The notes below the pieces were generated by a model. That model saw only the letters and a program-made list of their open reading frames with translations, ran no database searches and was not told where the DNA came from. 64,000 nt of DNA from Litomosoides sigmodontis (taxonomy: Eukaryota; Nematoda; Chromadorea; Rhabditida; Onchocercidae), in NCBI GenBank assembly GCA_963070105.1, contig OY718804.1, positions 6,099,317-6,163,316 on the forward strand. The letters are read 5' to 3'. Shown here in pieces: positions 1 through 12,020 of this stretch; within the stretch, counting starts at the first letter, position 1, and the number at the start of each line of letters is the position of its first letter. The translations under genes were made by a program, and so were the position numbers.

Positions 1-439
1 CCATATGAGGCGTAACTACTTAACTATTTGACTAAAATCATATTTTTCTTTCATTTCTGTGAAAGTTCGTAATCTCTTATGAATTGATATATTTGTATAT
101 TTATGTTTGACGTTTTTCTAGTTCAATTCATATGGTTTTGTACGTAATATTTTTATAATTTGCACCTTAATACGTGTCAAAAATGGAAATTTTTTACCAA
201 ATTTACTGACAAATAAATTTTATTGATGTTTTTATACGCGCTAGTTTTTCTTTATAGTTCTTATCAGTACTTCTTTCGCAGCTTATTCACCGAATTAAAC
301 TGTAGTAGGCTCATATGAAATTCAAGAATTTCAAAATTATTAAGGAAATAATTACTAGTAAAAATAAGTTACAGGTTTTGTCTGTGTGCTACATTACCAT
401 TTATTTAATCGTAGTAAATGGTTAGCTATCATTTCAGTA
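1..439. other. Left-edge flank upstream of POP1
   Basis: AT-rich sequence with no reading frame that I could support. It ends in the outron or 5' leader of the POP1 gene. I see no repeat or RNA gene here. Confidence 0.5.
432..437 (+). promoter_or_regulatory. Probable spliced-leader acceptor of POP1
   Basis: TTTCAG stands two bases before the ATG at 440. Nematodes commonly trans-splice a spliced leader at such a site just upstream of the start codon. The role is inferred from sequence and position. Similar sites precede ITFG1 (7361-7365), the patched-related gene (791-798 of the 16 kb block, i.e. 16791-16798), mlh-1 (613-622 past 26000, minus strand), the collagen (30421-30426) and flp-24 (53282-53291, minus strand). 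Confidence 0.5.
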
Positions 440-3400
440 ATGGAAGGAAGTGAGGAAGACGATGATCGTTACCCACGACCACGAGGTGTTAATGTGATAC
501 ACTTTGTAAAAGAACGGGTGAGACAAATCGCTGAGTTAATCCAAGTTGGTTTTTTAAGTTTATCTCTGAGGAATGTTAAGAAACGTTACTGGGCATATGG
601 AGTGGTGTTTTATATTATTTGACAAAACACAATATGTCGTTATTTAGGCCGTCGATAATCGCATTTTGATATCAGGAGAAGTAAGCAAAGGACCACGTAC
701 AGCGGTACAGCGTCTGCCGCGCCATATGCGTCGTCGTGCAATGTCTTATAACATTAAGCGTTTTCCCCGTATGCAACGTCGTTTTGCATTTTCAGCAGTT
801 TCAGCTTCAAAACGTCGTCAAAAACCTCCTAGTCGCTTCTGGAGAAGACGACCAAGAAATCTACTTTTGGTAATTTTCCTTACATAGTTGGGTCGGAGAA
901 TTGAGTAAAGTTGAAATAACTCATTCCATGCTTTACTTTATTTATCACTGTTTTATGTCATGCTGGGTTAGATAAAGTTGGAAATTGCGATGGGAGTAAA
1001 AAATTATACATTTAAGACTTGTATTATTCTTGTTTTTTCTCTAAACTGATTAAAGACATTTAACTTGCTAATAATACAGATTTTTGGTTCAAATCTGAAT
1101 CTTCGACGGTCCTGGAATCATTTTGACCGAATAATTTTCATTTCATATATGCGTTCACTACAGCTTTGATAAAACAATAAGTATTTTCCACTTCACACAT
1201 ATAATCTGTAAAGGCGTTCCCTTCGTTGATTAGTTGACATACATTCGTGCACCTATAATGCGGTTTAACTATAAAACAGATCCTTTCAACTCGCATCAGC
1301 TTGCATTAATTAATAAATCTTAAGGTCATTCCAGCTTTTAATTTTCATTACAATCGTAAACTTCAGAATTATATCAGACGCCAACGAAAGCATGTGTGGC
1401 TTGAAACACATATATGGCATGCAAAACGCTTTCGAATGGTCCAAAAATGGGGATATAACTTGCCGTTCTGCAGTTACCTTCGCGCTTTTCGGCCATCGTA
1501 TCGTGATGCAATAAGGCACTGTGTTGTTCGAGACGTTAGCTTCTTGTGTTGTTTTCAAGTAAATTCAAATTTTTGAATCATTTTTTATTAGGAAATTAAT
1601 ACCTATTATTAATTGTGATATTGTTGGTGTAAATGTGACGACAAAGACAGATGAAAATTGTCTTCGTCTTTATATTTACACTAACAATATCACAATCAAA
1701 AAAACAGATTGCATATCTCTGACCAACGCTGCAAGCTGGCTCACGGTATATTTGATTGGTTGATGAGGCCATCATTGATTTTTTTGTCTGCTTTCATTTA
1801 AATGTGAGATTCATCGGTATAGTGTAATTATTAATTTTTAGACATAAATTTGACTGGACCTGTATGACGTCTAAAGGTCTTTGATAATTCATAGTAGTAT
1901 AATGCAAGCAGTGAGTTTGCCTAAGCTTACTTTTACAGTAAATTGTAATTATTTCATGATGATTTACGATCTTTTAGATAATTGGAACTAGTCAAGCAGC
2001 AATAATTGAGCTGTTACACAACATTTGTGCACCCGAAATTGGTCCAACATTTGCGTTCAAAACTGCCTTAGACGGTCGTTTTGAGATGTCAGTTATGTTG
2101 TACGAACCGCGCAAGTATCCGCGTGGTTTTATTGCACCAGCTAGATTTTTATGGAGTAAGCACAGGTAACTTTTTGTAGTTTATTTCCCAACTATATTTG
2201 TCAAAAGAAGGTATTGCTTTTTGTTTTCCAAAATCAACTATTGAGTCTTTCCTGAAGAGTTCTTTAAAAATTAAAAATTTTAAGAAGTTGCGGGAAATTT
2301 ATGTTCTCTTTCTTTGTATTAAACACTTAAGTGATATTAGTATACTGTCTTCATTGTTTATTTTAAATGAGATTGTTTTGATAATAAACGTGGAGGAATT
2401 TCAACTCGATCATATATTTCCAGAACTGATGAGAAGTATACATTAGCTGTCTGGATACATCCATCTTCATATAAAAATGTGTTATCAAGATTTACCGATC
2501 TGCTAAAATTGCGAAAAAAGGATCAAGCAATGGATCTGAATAATGTAGATAAAATACCATGCAGTATTGATGAATGGAGGCTACACAATTTGGAGATCAA
2601 AACGGATGTCTATGTAAATGATGAGGATGTAAAAGTACGGTATTCTTTGATTATGCTGCTCAACTTTTTTTCATTTATTTCTCGTCTGCATATGTTTTTC
2701 TCTCTATATACATCCATAATAATTCGTTAGTTCGAAGCTGATTGTGACACTTCTTACCAATTTCTAATTTTTCTAATTTTCATTTCCTTTCTGAATTTCT
2801 AATAATTTCTAATTTAGTGACAACTTTGACAATTAGCTTGCTAAACTTTCTCGCTAATTCTTTGAGTAACTGTATGTGGAATAATTATTAAAATTTGTTA
2901 TTTATGAATCTTATATATTAATTAAAGTTCTGGTGATTGTGCTATGAAATGTGTTAAGCAAATTGTTTTCCAGTTGTTGGATTTAAGTGATCAAGTGGTT
3001 CGGTTCAGATTATATGGTCCAAAATCATTTGAAATACTACGTGAAGTTCTAGCTGTTGTAGAAGAAAATGAACTTGAAGATTCGAAGTTGAAAGAATTCA
3101 TGTTAGCCTTCATCATTCTGAGTGGGTGATAGAAGTGAGAAGTAATAATAATATATGTTATACCAGAATGTTATCCGACATACATTGTCGAGCAAATCTG
3201 ATATCGTTTGCACTTTCGATGGAATCATTAAAAAATGATACAAATCTTCAGGATTGTTTTTACATCATTCCACTTTAAGCTCAAAATGTTGGGCAGATAA
3301 GAAAGCTTTTGTGAGACTGGAAAATTGCAAATTGTTGCCAGTTTCAGATCAAGTAACCAGTGGTGGAAAAACGAATGCAGCAAGCATAGTCCAGGTGAAC

Positions 3401-6400
3401 TTCCCGATGGTTTTGTTGTCAGTTTGCTTGTAGAAGATCCTAGATTAAGCCGACCGTTAAGGAAGACAAAGCCAACTGAAACCAACGGATATTCAACAAA
3501 ATCGTTAAATATAGACAGTTTGCCACCTCCACTAGACAACTTTTGGAATTTTGAAATTCGAAGGAAGGTTTGAGTTTAATGTTCACTTTTTACTTTTTTC
3601 ATTAGCTTTCAGAAAGTATAACACTGCAGCTGGGTTAGAATATTTTTATTTATACGAAAAACATGACTAGTTATGAGTTAAATGAGAATCGTTTTAAAAC
3701 TGCCACAGGATTTTTTTCGTTAGTATTATATATTTTATGTTTAGTGCCAAGTATTATTCTAGAGGTGCATAACCATTACCCAAATTGTCGCATATTATTC
3801 CAGGCTCTTGAGAAGAAACTAACCGAAACGGATCTGCAAAAAATACGAAATACACAGCTGCAGCCAGTGAAAACATCGGCAGCCAAGGTTTTTTTCAGTT
3901 GCTTGCACGTGTATAATGGAATTTTTTTGCGTTTTGTAATTGTTTTGCTGAATAATTAGCACCTCTCCGTATTTTATAGATATGAATCTAGATTTATCCC
4001 ATGCTTGAACTAATACTCTATATGTTACTTATTAAATTTACGAAAATTGGTGTGTTTAAAAAATATGGTTTTTTTATCCCACTGAATTTTCATGTTTTTA
4101 TTTTTATCTTGAATTATTTTGGCCTTCAGTTCTTTTTGCAGATTCCAATACTCGTAATAGTTCGGAATACGGGTACAGGAACAACGAGTCCATTCATTGG
4201 TCTGGATCTTATTATACCGTCCGGATTCGGTAAATTTGACTCCCCTCACCGTGTTGTCCTTTTTGCTTTTAATTTTTATGTCTTTATTTTTTTGTGTCTA
4301 TAAATTTTCGAATTGTATTTTTAAGGATTGGAATTTTGGCTTGCTCTACAATATGGTACTGCAAGAAGCATTGGATTAAAAGATCAAAAGTTTCTGGAAC
4401 TGGAATCGAGTCGTTTTAATTTTCCAGCTGATGTACCAGATTGTGACGCTGGCCTTAACGAATTCAAAGAAGAGTACATTAATTTGCAGGTAACTATCAT
4501 AAGAATTAAATTGTAATTTTTTGCTCTTGGCAAAGAAGTATTGTAGGATTATTCATGTTGTTGATTACGCGAGTTTTCGACAGCTTTCAGCATTACAAGG
4601 CGAGCGTCTGATATTATAATTGTTTCTGTCATTGCTGTTGTGCCACATCGAGGAAAATGATGAACTGATTCATAAAGTGATCCTCAATACTAGGCCAATA
4701 TTTCATTTTCAGGAAAAATATTTACGATGTCCACATAATCGCCGAATAAAGTATTGGAGCAGCTTATCGATCAAATACCCTTTCACATTCCAGTTTTCTG
4801 AGTTATCTCATGACTGGCTTGAGAATTCAAGCGATGAGGATGCTGCATATGTTATACGTGACCGTCGAACGTTGTTGAGTATTGAAAAATGGCTAATCGG
4901 AAGAGGGCCAATGCCAGAAAGTTATTCTTTAACTAAATTTTGCGGATGGAGCGGTTTTAAAATTAATTTATTTGTTGATTAATTTGAGAGTAAAGTCGTG
5001 AACAGTTTATCCAAGTATAAAATAATGATCGCATATAATTTCTACAATTTCAGAATCTCTTATGAATTCTGCAGCATTAGTACCTGTTTCTCTTGTATCA
5101 ACAACATTAGGCCGTCCACAGCGATTTGCCTTAATATGTGCACCAATCGATGAGGATTTTATGAGCGTGACAAAATTATCGAAAGGTGAAAGTGTACAAA
5201 TAATTGAACAACCGCGGACAAATGCTTTAAAATCGTCGGCTGATAATGAGGAAAATAAAGAAGGCCAGAGAAATGAGGCATGTAAACTATTTAATTACTG
5301 TCTTAAAAGAAAAACATTCTGATTCATAAATTTCGAAACTTCAGGAGAGTACCTGCTTAAGAAGTCAAATACATATAAATTATTGTGGAAATACACTCAT
5401 ATCTATTCCAGATTGGACTAGAAGATTTCATTTCTTTGGATGTTACAGCAAATGAAAAGCACATATCTCTGAATTCACTTTTTCCTGACAAAGAAATGCT
5501 GCGGTAAGTTTGAAAAAGAATTAGATGTCGAGATATTTAAACTTTCGGAGTCTTCATGAAAATGTCCCTCTGTTATTCGTGGATTGCTCTTTCCCTGAGG
5601 CGTGTTTCTAATCTTGCTAAATGTTTTTTTTTTTTTTTACAAATTTTCGCCTTGATTTCGGTCTCAAATTTTACATTGCAGTGTAATGAAACTTTTATCC
5701 GTCAATGCGAGCGATATTTATTACAAATCTATTTTATTATTGAAAGTAGGAAGATAAAGAAAAAAATCAATTACTGAAATATACATGCACAGGAAGCGAA
5801 AAATGAAAGAGAAAAAGAAGGAAAAAAGAGAAAAAGCGAAAGCAGCGAAGCGGTTGAAAAGGAACATGAACAATGATCTGTGCACTTCTACTTTCAAACA
5901 GTTAACAAGTAGTAGAGAAGAATTGAAAAAGGACGAAGTTGAACTTATAAAATACAGTAATAGCTGCTCTAGGTAAGTAATTTGCAGTGTGAGGACAATA
6001 TTCAAGACTTAAGCGTCTGAAATTTGAGATCCTCATTCTTAGCTTCTTTGGTACATTATGAAAATTTTTTTTTATCCTAATTTTATATTGAAATGTGCAG
6101 CATTTCTACGAATATATTTTTTTCATTCCATTGGGACATATATCTATTAGCATATTTTGCGACTTGAAAACGAATATTGAAGAAATTGATAATTAAATGA
6201 AGTAAATTAGTGCTCAATTTACAGGCCTATCATTGGTAGAATTGTACGCGGTGATTATTCATTCGTACATGGAAGAGGTTTTGCTATCGGTTATTGTTGT
6301 TTGCCGGCTTTAAAACAACTTCGTCATGGTATTGTATTATTCCGGAATGTTACATCTAGATGCTATAATTCAGCTCGAATCACCCTTCTTAAAAATCAAG

Positions 6401-6411
6401 TCGACTTGTGA
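440..6411 (+). CDS. POP1: Ribonucleases P/MRP protein subunit POP1
   Basis: POP1 is the largest protein of RNase P and RNase MRP, which process tRNA 5' ends and pre-rRNA in the nucleus and nucleolus. Fifteen exons keep phase: 440-548, 676-869, 1367-1558, 1978-2165, 2424-2628 (or 2634), 2974-3125, 3342-3567, 3804-3887, 4142-4229, 4326-4489, 4713-4953, 5054-5277, 5412-5503, 5793-5972, 6225-6411. They give about 841 residues, shorter than the roughly 1,020 of human. Diagnostic blocks are LPRHMRRRAMSYN in exon 2, WLETHIWHAKRF and QKWGYNLP in exon 3, the POPLD-type block (IGLDLIIPSGFG, LEFWLALQYG) in exons 9-10, TTLGRPQRFALI in exon 12 and the C-terminal RPIIGRIVRGDYSF and GFAIGYCC. Exon 14 is very basic (many KEK/KRK). 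The ATG at 440 was chosen because it follows a TTTCAG trans-splice-like site. The ends of exons 6 and 12 are the least certain; exon 12 seems to need a GC donor. Confidence 0.93.
1612..1696 (+). ncRNA. Long imperfect hairpin in POP1 intron 3
   Basis: Arms 1612-1650 and 1658-1696 (39 bases each) are inverted copies with a 7-base loop. About 33 of 39 positions match. Most mismatches put G opposite U when read as plus-strand RNA, so the transcript could fold almost end to end. This is the shape of a microRNA precursor or of a short inverted-repeat element. No target-site duplication is visible at the ends. Function is unproven. Confidence 0.4.
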
Positions 6412-7368
6412 TTTGATATTTTAAAAAATTTACTGATTTGATTCATATTATGATTTTCGCACTATGTATTGTACTGTATTTGATCTTATAGAAGGAAATT
6501 GAAACACTTTTCGATTAATACTCGCGAGTGAAGGGGGGAGGGAGAAAAAGAAAAAATTTAGCGATTTCTGCACTCGTTGCCGCGAACTGAGATCTCGGGA
6601 AATTATTGCTTTGGTTGACATTGTTATTTTTTTTTGTTGTTATGATTGACAAAATAAGGAGAAATAAAGAAACATACATTGCGGTAATAGATGTGCCCGT
6701 CTGTTATTTAGGCCGGATCGGATAATGTGCGTATGCAGATGCGTATACCTGGATATTAGGAAGGCGGGACGGAAATACAAACCGTGAATTTTGCATTCAT
6801 CGCAGAGGTTCTCCTAACAAATCATCGGACAATAAAATTACGAAGTTGGAGTTGTCCGCTTGTTTTGTAGTGTGTTACTAACGTGTTACAAGGGGGACAG
6901 AGGAATTTCACCCTGCACTTCATCCAGATCACTGGTTGCGCTTGGCAGCACTCGCTCGCACTGTCATGGTTGCTCGATGAGGTCCCTCTGTCACTGCTTT
7001 GTCGATGTCCAAAGAATTACCTGGTGTCAGTCTGGCGACATCACATAATTTGGTCTTAGTCTCTGCCTTCTTGAAATGTCCGAAGAAATTGAAATCTCAA
7101 ACCAATTACTGCCCAATATGCCTTTAGGTTAAAATGGTAGAATAACTTATCAGCGGTCTTCGAGACTCAAACGTTAATTTACAAAGTAAGGACCGACCTC
7201 ATTCCCTTTACTGCTCCAACATAGTGTAGAAACTGCGGATCATTGAGAGACTTGCCTTTGTTTCCCCGGGAAAGCTGACGGATGATCAACGGTCTGGCTT
7301 CATACAAAGGATATCATCAAGTTGTGCAAATGCGGTCGTCAGAGTTTATTTATTTGCTGTTTCAGGTG
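6412..7368. other. POP1-ITFG1 intergenic region
   Basis: Holds the POP1 3' UTR, with a possible polyadenylation signal AATAAA at about 6663-6668, and the 5' flank of the next gene, ending in a TTTCAG spliced-leader-type site at 7361-7365. I see no other gene. Confidence 0.5.
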
Positions 7369-10300
7369 ATGCGGTGGTTACCAGTGAAATATCCGTGGAG
7401 TATACCACAGGTTGCCCTCTGCGTAATTGTGCATGCTATATATGTTAGTGGGAAATTGAAAGGTCGGATTTGTGCATATGGCGACATTGACCGTGATCTG
7501 TATACTGACATTATTGTCCAGGATCATGATCGATTAAAGACTTATTTTCAGGTCTAGTTTGTTTCTCCGTTTGGACTTAATTTTTCACTCACTTCTAACA
7601 AACTGATAGAGGATGAAGCAAACTAAAGCAGATAGCTTATATCACTTCGTTTTACCACTCCTATCTTGCTCCATACCACCTGATGTAATTTTGCTTCATC
7701 CTGTTCATCTTTTACCCCTTTTTTAGTTTATATCAATTCCCCCATTCCACTTTCCTTGCCCTTATTTCTCCTCATTTTCTGCTACACTTTTTACCTCATT
7801 TTATTTTTCTCAAGTTTTTTTTAAAAATGGCAACATTTTCCGGAAGGAGTAGGTCTTTTTGACTATTAATGATGAGTAGATTGAAAATACTATCGCTGGA
7901 GGAATGTTTCTCACAGCTGTAGTCTCAATGAAAGCTGGTGTGTAACGTCTTTACTCCACCTTCATTATTATGATACCTATGAAATACAATTTTCGTAGAA
8001 TGAAAATGGCGAATTTTTCGAGTCAATACAATTTTTGTAGAATGAAAATGGCGAATTTTTCGAGTCAGGACAAAATATTAACCTCGGCTCATCACAAATC
8101 GTTTCATGTGCAGTTGGTGATTTTAATGGTGATTCAGTGCCTGATATATTGGTTTCGAGAAAAAATGTTGGTTATGGACATGAAATGAAATTTAAAATAG
8201 ATATAATAAATAGAACATAAAATGCTAATTTTATGTCATTTTGGTCTGTTTAATTTCTTCTAGCTATTTTTTCTACCAATAGTTTCATGATTCCAAAATC
8301 ACTTACTGACCTTCTGAAAATAAGAATGCTGCATTAGGATGCTAATATATAATTTTAAAAGTGATATACACTTTTTGTTTCGCAATCAGTATTTATACAC
8401 TTTTGAAAGCTTTTAAACTTATAATTATGTTAAGCTATTTCGAAATTTTTTTTCAGCCTAATGGTACTAAAGGTTATGAATCGACTATATACATATCTTC
8501 CGATAATGCTTACAAACCAATTGTTTTAAACGCAACGTTACTGGATGAGCTAGCCGTGATGGATGTTAACGGTGATGGTATCAGTGATGTTGTGGGATTT
8601 TTCAGTAACAACTCCTTATTTTGCCGGCTAGGCTCAGCGATAGGGAATTTCTCACCCTGTGAACATTTTTTCAAGTAAATCACTTGATTAATTTAGGAAG
8701 TAATTCTTTGTGTAGAATTTTCCTTCTGTGTATCATATATTTGGCTATTTTAGCATGAATACTGAGTGAAGACACTTGATTGCATATGCTTCTGCAAGAA
8801 GTGCGAGAGAAGTTTGTTTCAGGAATTTTTCAAAATTTTTCAAAAAAGATTTATTGCAGTTCATCTGGTAATATGCCGAATATTGTCCCATATGAGCGCT
8901 TTTTACATTCCTTTGTCGATATAAATGGTGATTTAAGTGCGGAAATAATATTTGGTATCAAAGCTGACGATCGCTTAAAAATGAAAGCATGGCGAAGAAT
9001 ATCAAAGTATCGTTTGAAATTCGAAATATTGATTTTGCTTGTAGTGTATTTAGCAAGAAATGGTTAATTCGTAAAAGTTTTAATTTGCTTTTAACTACCT
9101 TAATTACAGTAGGTATCTACGAAATAAAATGTATGACATATAGTAGTGGAGATGTATGGGTTTATAAAATAGCCTTTTTGAGCTAAATTTGCGTAGATTT
9201 TCGGTGCTCTAAAATTTTTGAATATTCTTTTTTTTATAAGGGACATCCCAATGATAATTAAAAAATATTTGCATTTGCTGTTTTATTATATTTATATTTT
9301 CTTTTTTCATATATTTTTTAAGCATGTTACTTGGTTTAGTGAATTATGGGAGTTAGATCATACGCTTATTCCTGATTTACCTGCGGATTCATGTCCTACA
9401 AATTATTTCGGTGCTGTATTATTTGCTGACTTTGATGCCGATGGAGTAGTCGATATAGGTTTACCATGTTGTGCCGATGCAACATGCCGAAAAGTAGTAG
9501 TAATCAATATGTGGAATTATTATATCGGAGCATGGCAAGACTTCCATATTACTGGTCTTGAGGTAAATGGAATGTTTCCTTGTCATTTTGTTCGACTTGT
9601 TTTTCTGGCATTCATAGAAGAAAGTTTTTCTTGTTTATTTCAAAATCTCCATTTGTAGACATCCTTCTTTAAAAAAATTTGCATCAGCTAGATTGTTTCA
9701 AAAAATCAATTGGAGCAATCTTCAATCCCCTTTAGGTAGTTAAAATGTTGTTAAAAAAAATCAAGGTGGAGAAATTATACCATATGAAGATTGGTATAAT
9801 TTTCCCATCTTAATTTTTATGCTTTTAATTCACTACGATGTTTTAAGACCTTACAAAACATTCTTTATAATCATAAATGTGTATATATGATAAATTGTGC
9901 TAAGCAGTGTGTTTCCAGGGTTCCGATCTAGTGTCCAAAAAAGATGAGGGTAATGTTGTTTTTCGTGTTGGAGATTTTTCGCTGGATGGATATCCTGATT
10001 TAATAGCACTTGTCCGAGAAAAAACGCAAAATCCAATGATTCTGGAAAATGTACCATGCACTGACTGTATTTCAAATGCTTCTAGGTATATTTTGAAAGA
10101 TTTGTCCCTTGATGTTGTCTCGTGAAATTTTATGCTGATTATGTTTTGCGAACCATCATTAAAGACTCATTTTCTATAAAAAGATTATCAGTACATGAGA
10201 GATGAAGGCTTGTAAGACATACGATTTTGGTACATATTTTCACTTATTTTAGAAGATTTGAATTGCGAACAAGTCCTAGGCTTATTCAGCCTGCTGATGT

Positions 10301-12020
10301 TTCCCTGGGTCAGATTCAGCTGGCTTCGTTTTTTGATTTAAAAGAGGATGGCACTCTTGATGTATTGCTGGAATACAAAGATGCTGATCAGAGCATGGCT
10401 GTTGACTTCATCAAATGTGAAGATAAAGGTGATACAACGTTCCTGAAGGTACAAGTCTTCTCAAGTTCATGCGATCAGTTCTGTGGTTCTACGAAAACAA
10501 AAATTGGTATTGCATCTTTCCAATAATTCAACTGTAATCTGGGAACTTCTCAAGCAGACATAAAAACTAACTTTACTTTGTTTCGACTTGTAGAATTGCA
10601 TCCCTATAGGATTCCAGATAAACTGAATCATATATATGTAATCATCTTTGTCTTGAACTTTCTTTTTTTCCGGAACTGGAATTGCTTGGCATGGTGCCTG
10701 CGTGATGTTCAGTATGTCAGACTCATGGGGTCACGACCAGGTTGGATCACAATGTCAGATGCCTCAAACAACACATCGCGCACTTCACACACCGTTTGCT
10801 CTATTTGGTTTGGGACGGTCACCAAATTTTGTTGACTATGGTAAATTTATCCATTAAAATTTTTGAATTCACTTTTGCTAAAAATTGATTACGGACATGT
10901 TTTCAGATCAAGATAGGCGAGCATATTAAATAATTGCTAACGGATTCTGGCGATTGCTAGGGATCTTAGATATATTTGAAGTTTTGCTTCTTTTAATAAT
11001 TTTATTTTACACATTTCAGCGGTAATAATATTACTAATAGCAGTTTTTATGTCAAAAACTGCTGAATTATTTTAATGTTGATGTAAGAAGATGTGACATT
11101 GTGCTTTTTCCAGTGCATATTGGCTCTCCACGTGTGCCATTGGCTGGTGGTCTGTATTACGGAAACCAACATTATTACTTGAAACAAATTGTACCGAATT
11201 CAAGGCTAATTGTTGTTCCCCCTAAGGGTGACGGAGTTCACTGGCAGAGTAGACTTTACCTTACTCCTAGTCAGGTTTGTATTTATAATGAAACGCAACG
11301 TGGTAGTAGCTTGGTGACGCATAATTAGAAAAAGTTATAAATTTAATTATTATTTATCAATTTTAGCTGTAGTAATCTATCCTCCTCAGAAATCGGGAGC
11401 TAGCTGCTGAAATTCCCTAAGTAGAATTTTTTTTCGTTACTTAGAAAGTTAAAAGTAAGCTATTGAATTTATATGCGTTGAAGGAAATTTTTTTCGAAAA
11501 GTATGTTACATTGAGTGATATATGAAGGGGGAATCTGCTTTTGCCGGAAACACGAAATTCATCGTTATTTCATCTGCAGTTGTAAGAACAATTCTCTTGA
11601 ATAATGGAAATTGTTATAGTGCAGAAGATGACACACTTTTTAAAAAAAATGATGGAACGGAACGCATTCTAAAACAAATAATGAGTTTTAGCACATTTGC
11701 TACCCTGACATATTTCGAAAAATGGCAAACTTGAGCAGAGTAGTATATCTTTTCATTTTATATTGTTTTAAATGTTGTTCATCAAATTCTGTTGTTTTCC
11801 CAATTGCCAGCACTTCACTATTTCAGTAAAAAAGAAGATGAAAGTTGCAGAAGTTGAATTGAATTTATATTTTCAGCTGATAAAACAGTCGCTAATGGTA
11901 TTAATATCAGTCTGTATGATACTTTTATTGGTGGTAGTATTTTTGCATTATCGTGAAAGGCGTGCTGATGAGCGCGAACGGCAGGTTCAGTCACATCGAT
12001 TTCACTTTGATGCCATGTAA
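7369..12020 (+). CDS. lnkn-1: ITFG1/LINKIN, T-cell immunomodulatory protein homolog (FG-GAP repeat membrane protein)
   Basis: Single-pass surface glycoprotein of the ITFG1/TIP family; in C. elegans LINKIN keeps gonadal cells attached during migration. Ten exons: 7369-7551, 8065-8166, 8457-8674, 8860-9006, 9340-9562, 9919-10085, 10253-10506, 10673-10840, 11114-11274, 11877-12020. They give about 588 residues (human 612). There is an N-terminal signal peptide (PQVALCVIVHAIYVSG). FG-GAP/calcium-loop motifs follow: GDIDRDLYTD, GDFNGDSVPD, DVNGDGISD, ADFDADGVVD, GDFSLDGYPD. Late blocks are PFALFGLGRSPNFVD and PNSRLIVVPPKGDG. One transmembrane segment (SVCMILLLVVVFL) precedes a short basic tail ending exactly in RFHFDAM, the family signature. 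Oddities: intron 1 ends in a 42-bp tandem duplication, and exon 8 has no AG before its conserved start (TGIAWHGACV). Confidence 0.94.
7985..8068 (+). repeat. 42-bp tandem duplication over the ITFG1 exon 2 acceptor
   Basis: Two adjacent copies (7985-8026 and 8027-8068) differ at about two positions. Each copy carries the TTTTTCGAG segment used as the 3' splice site of ITFG1 exon 2 in my model. Only the second copy leads into the conserved reading frame. Confidence 0.85.
9756..9818 (+). ncRNA. Hairpin in ITFG1 intron 5
   Basis: Arms 9756-9782 and 9792-9818 (27 bases) are inverted copies around a 9-base loop, with four mismatches, two of them G opposite U in plus-strand RNA. The fold resembles a small RNA precursor or a miniature inverted repeat. 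Function is unknown. Confidence 0.35.

Noticed and set aside
11040..11064. Perfect 10-bp inverted repeat with a 5-base loop in an ITFG1 intron
   Set aside because: Too short and AT-rich to stand out from background.
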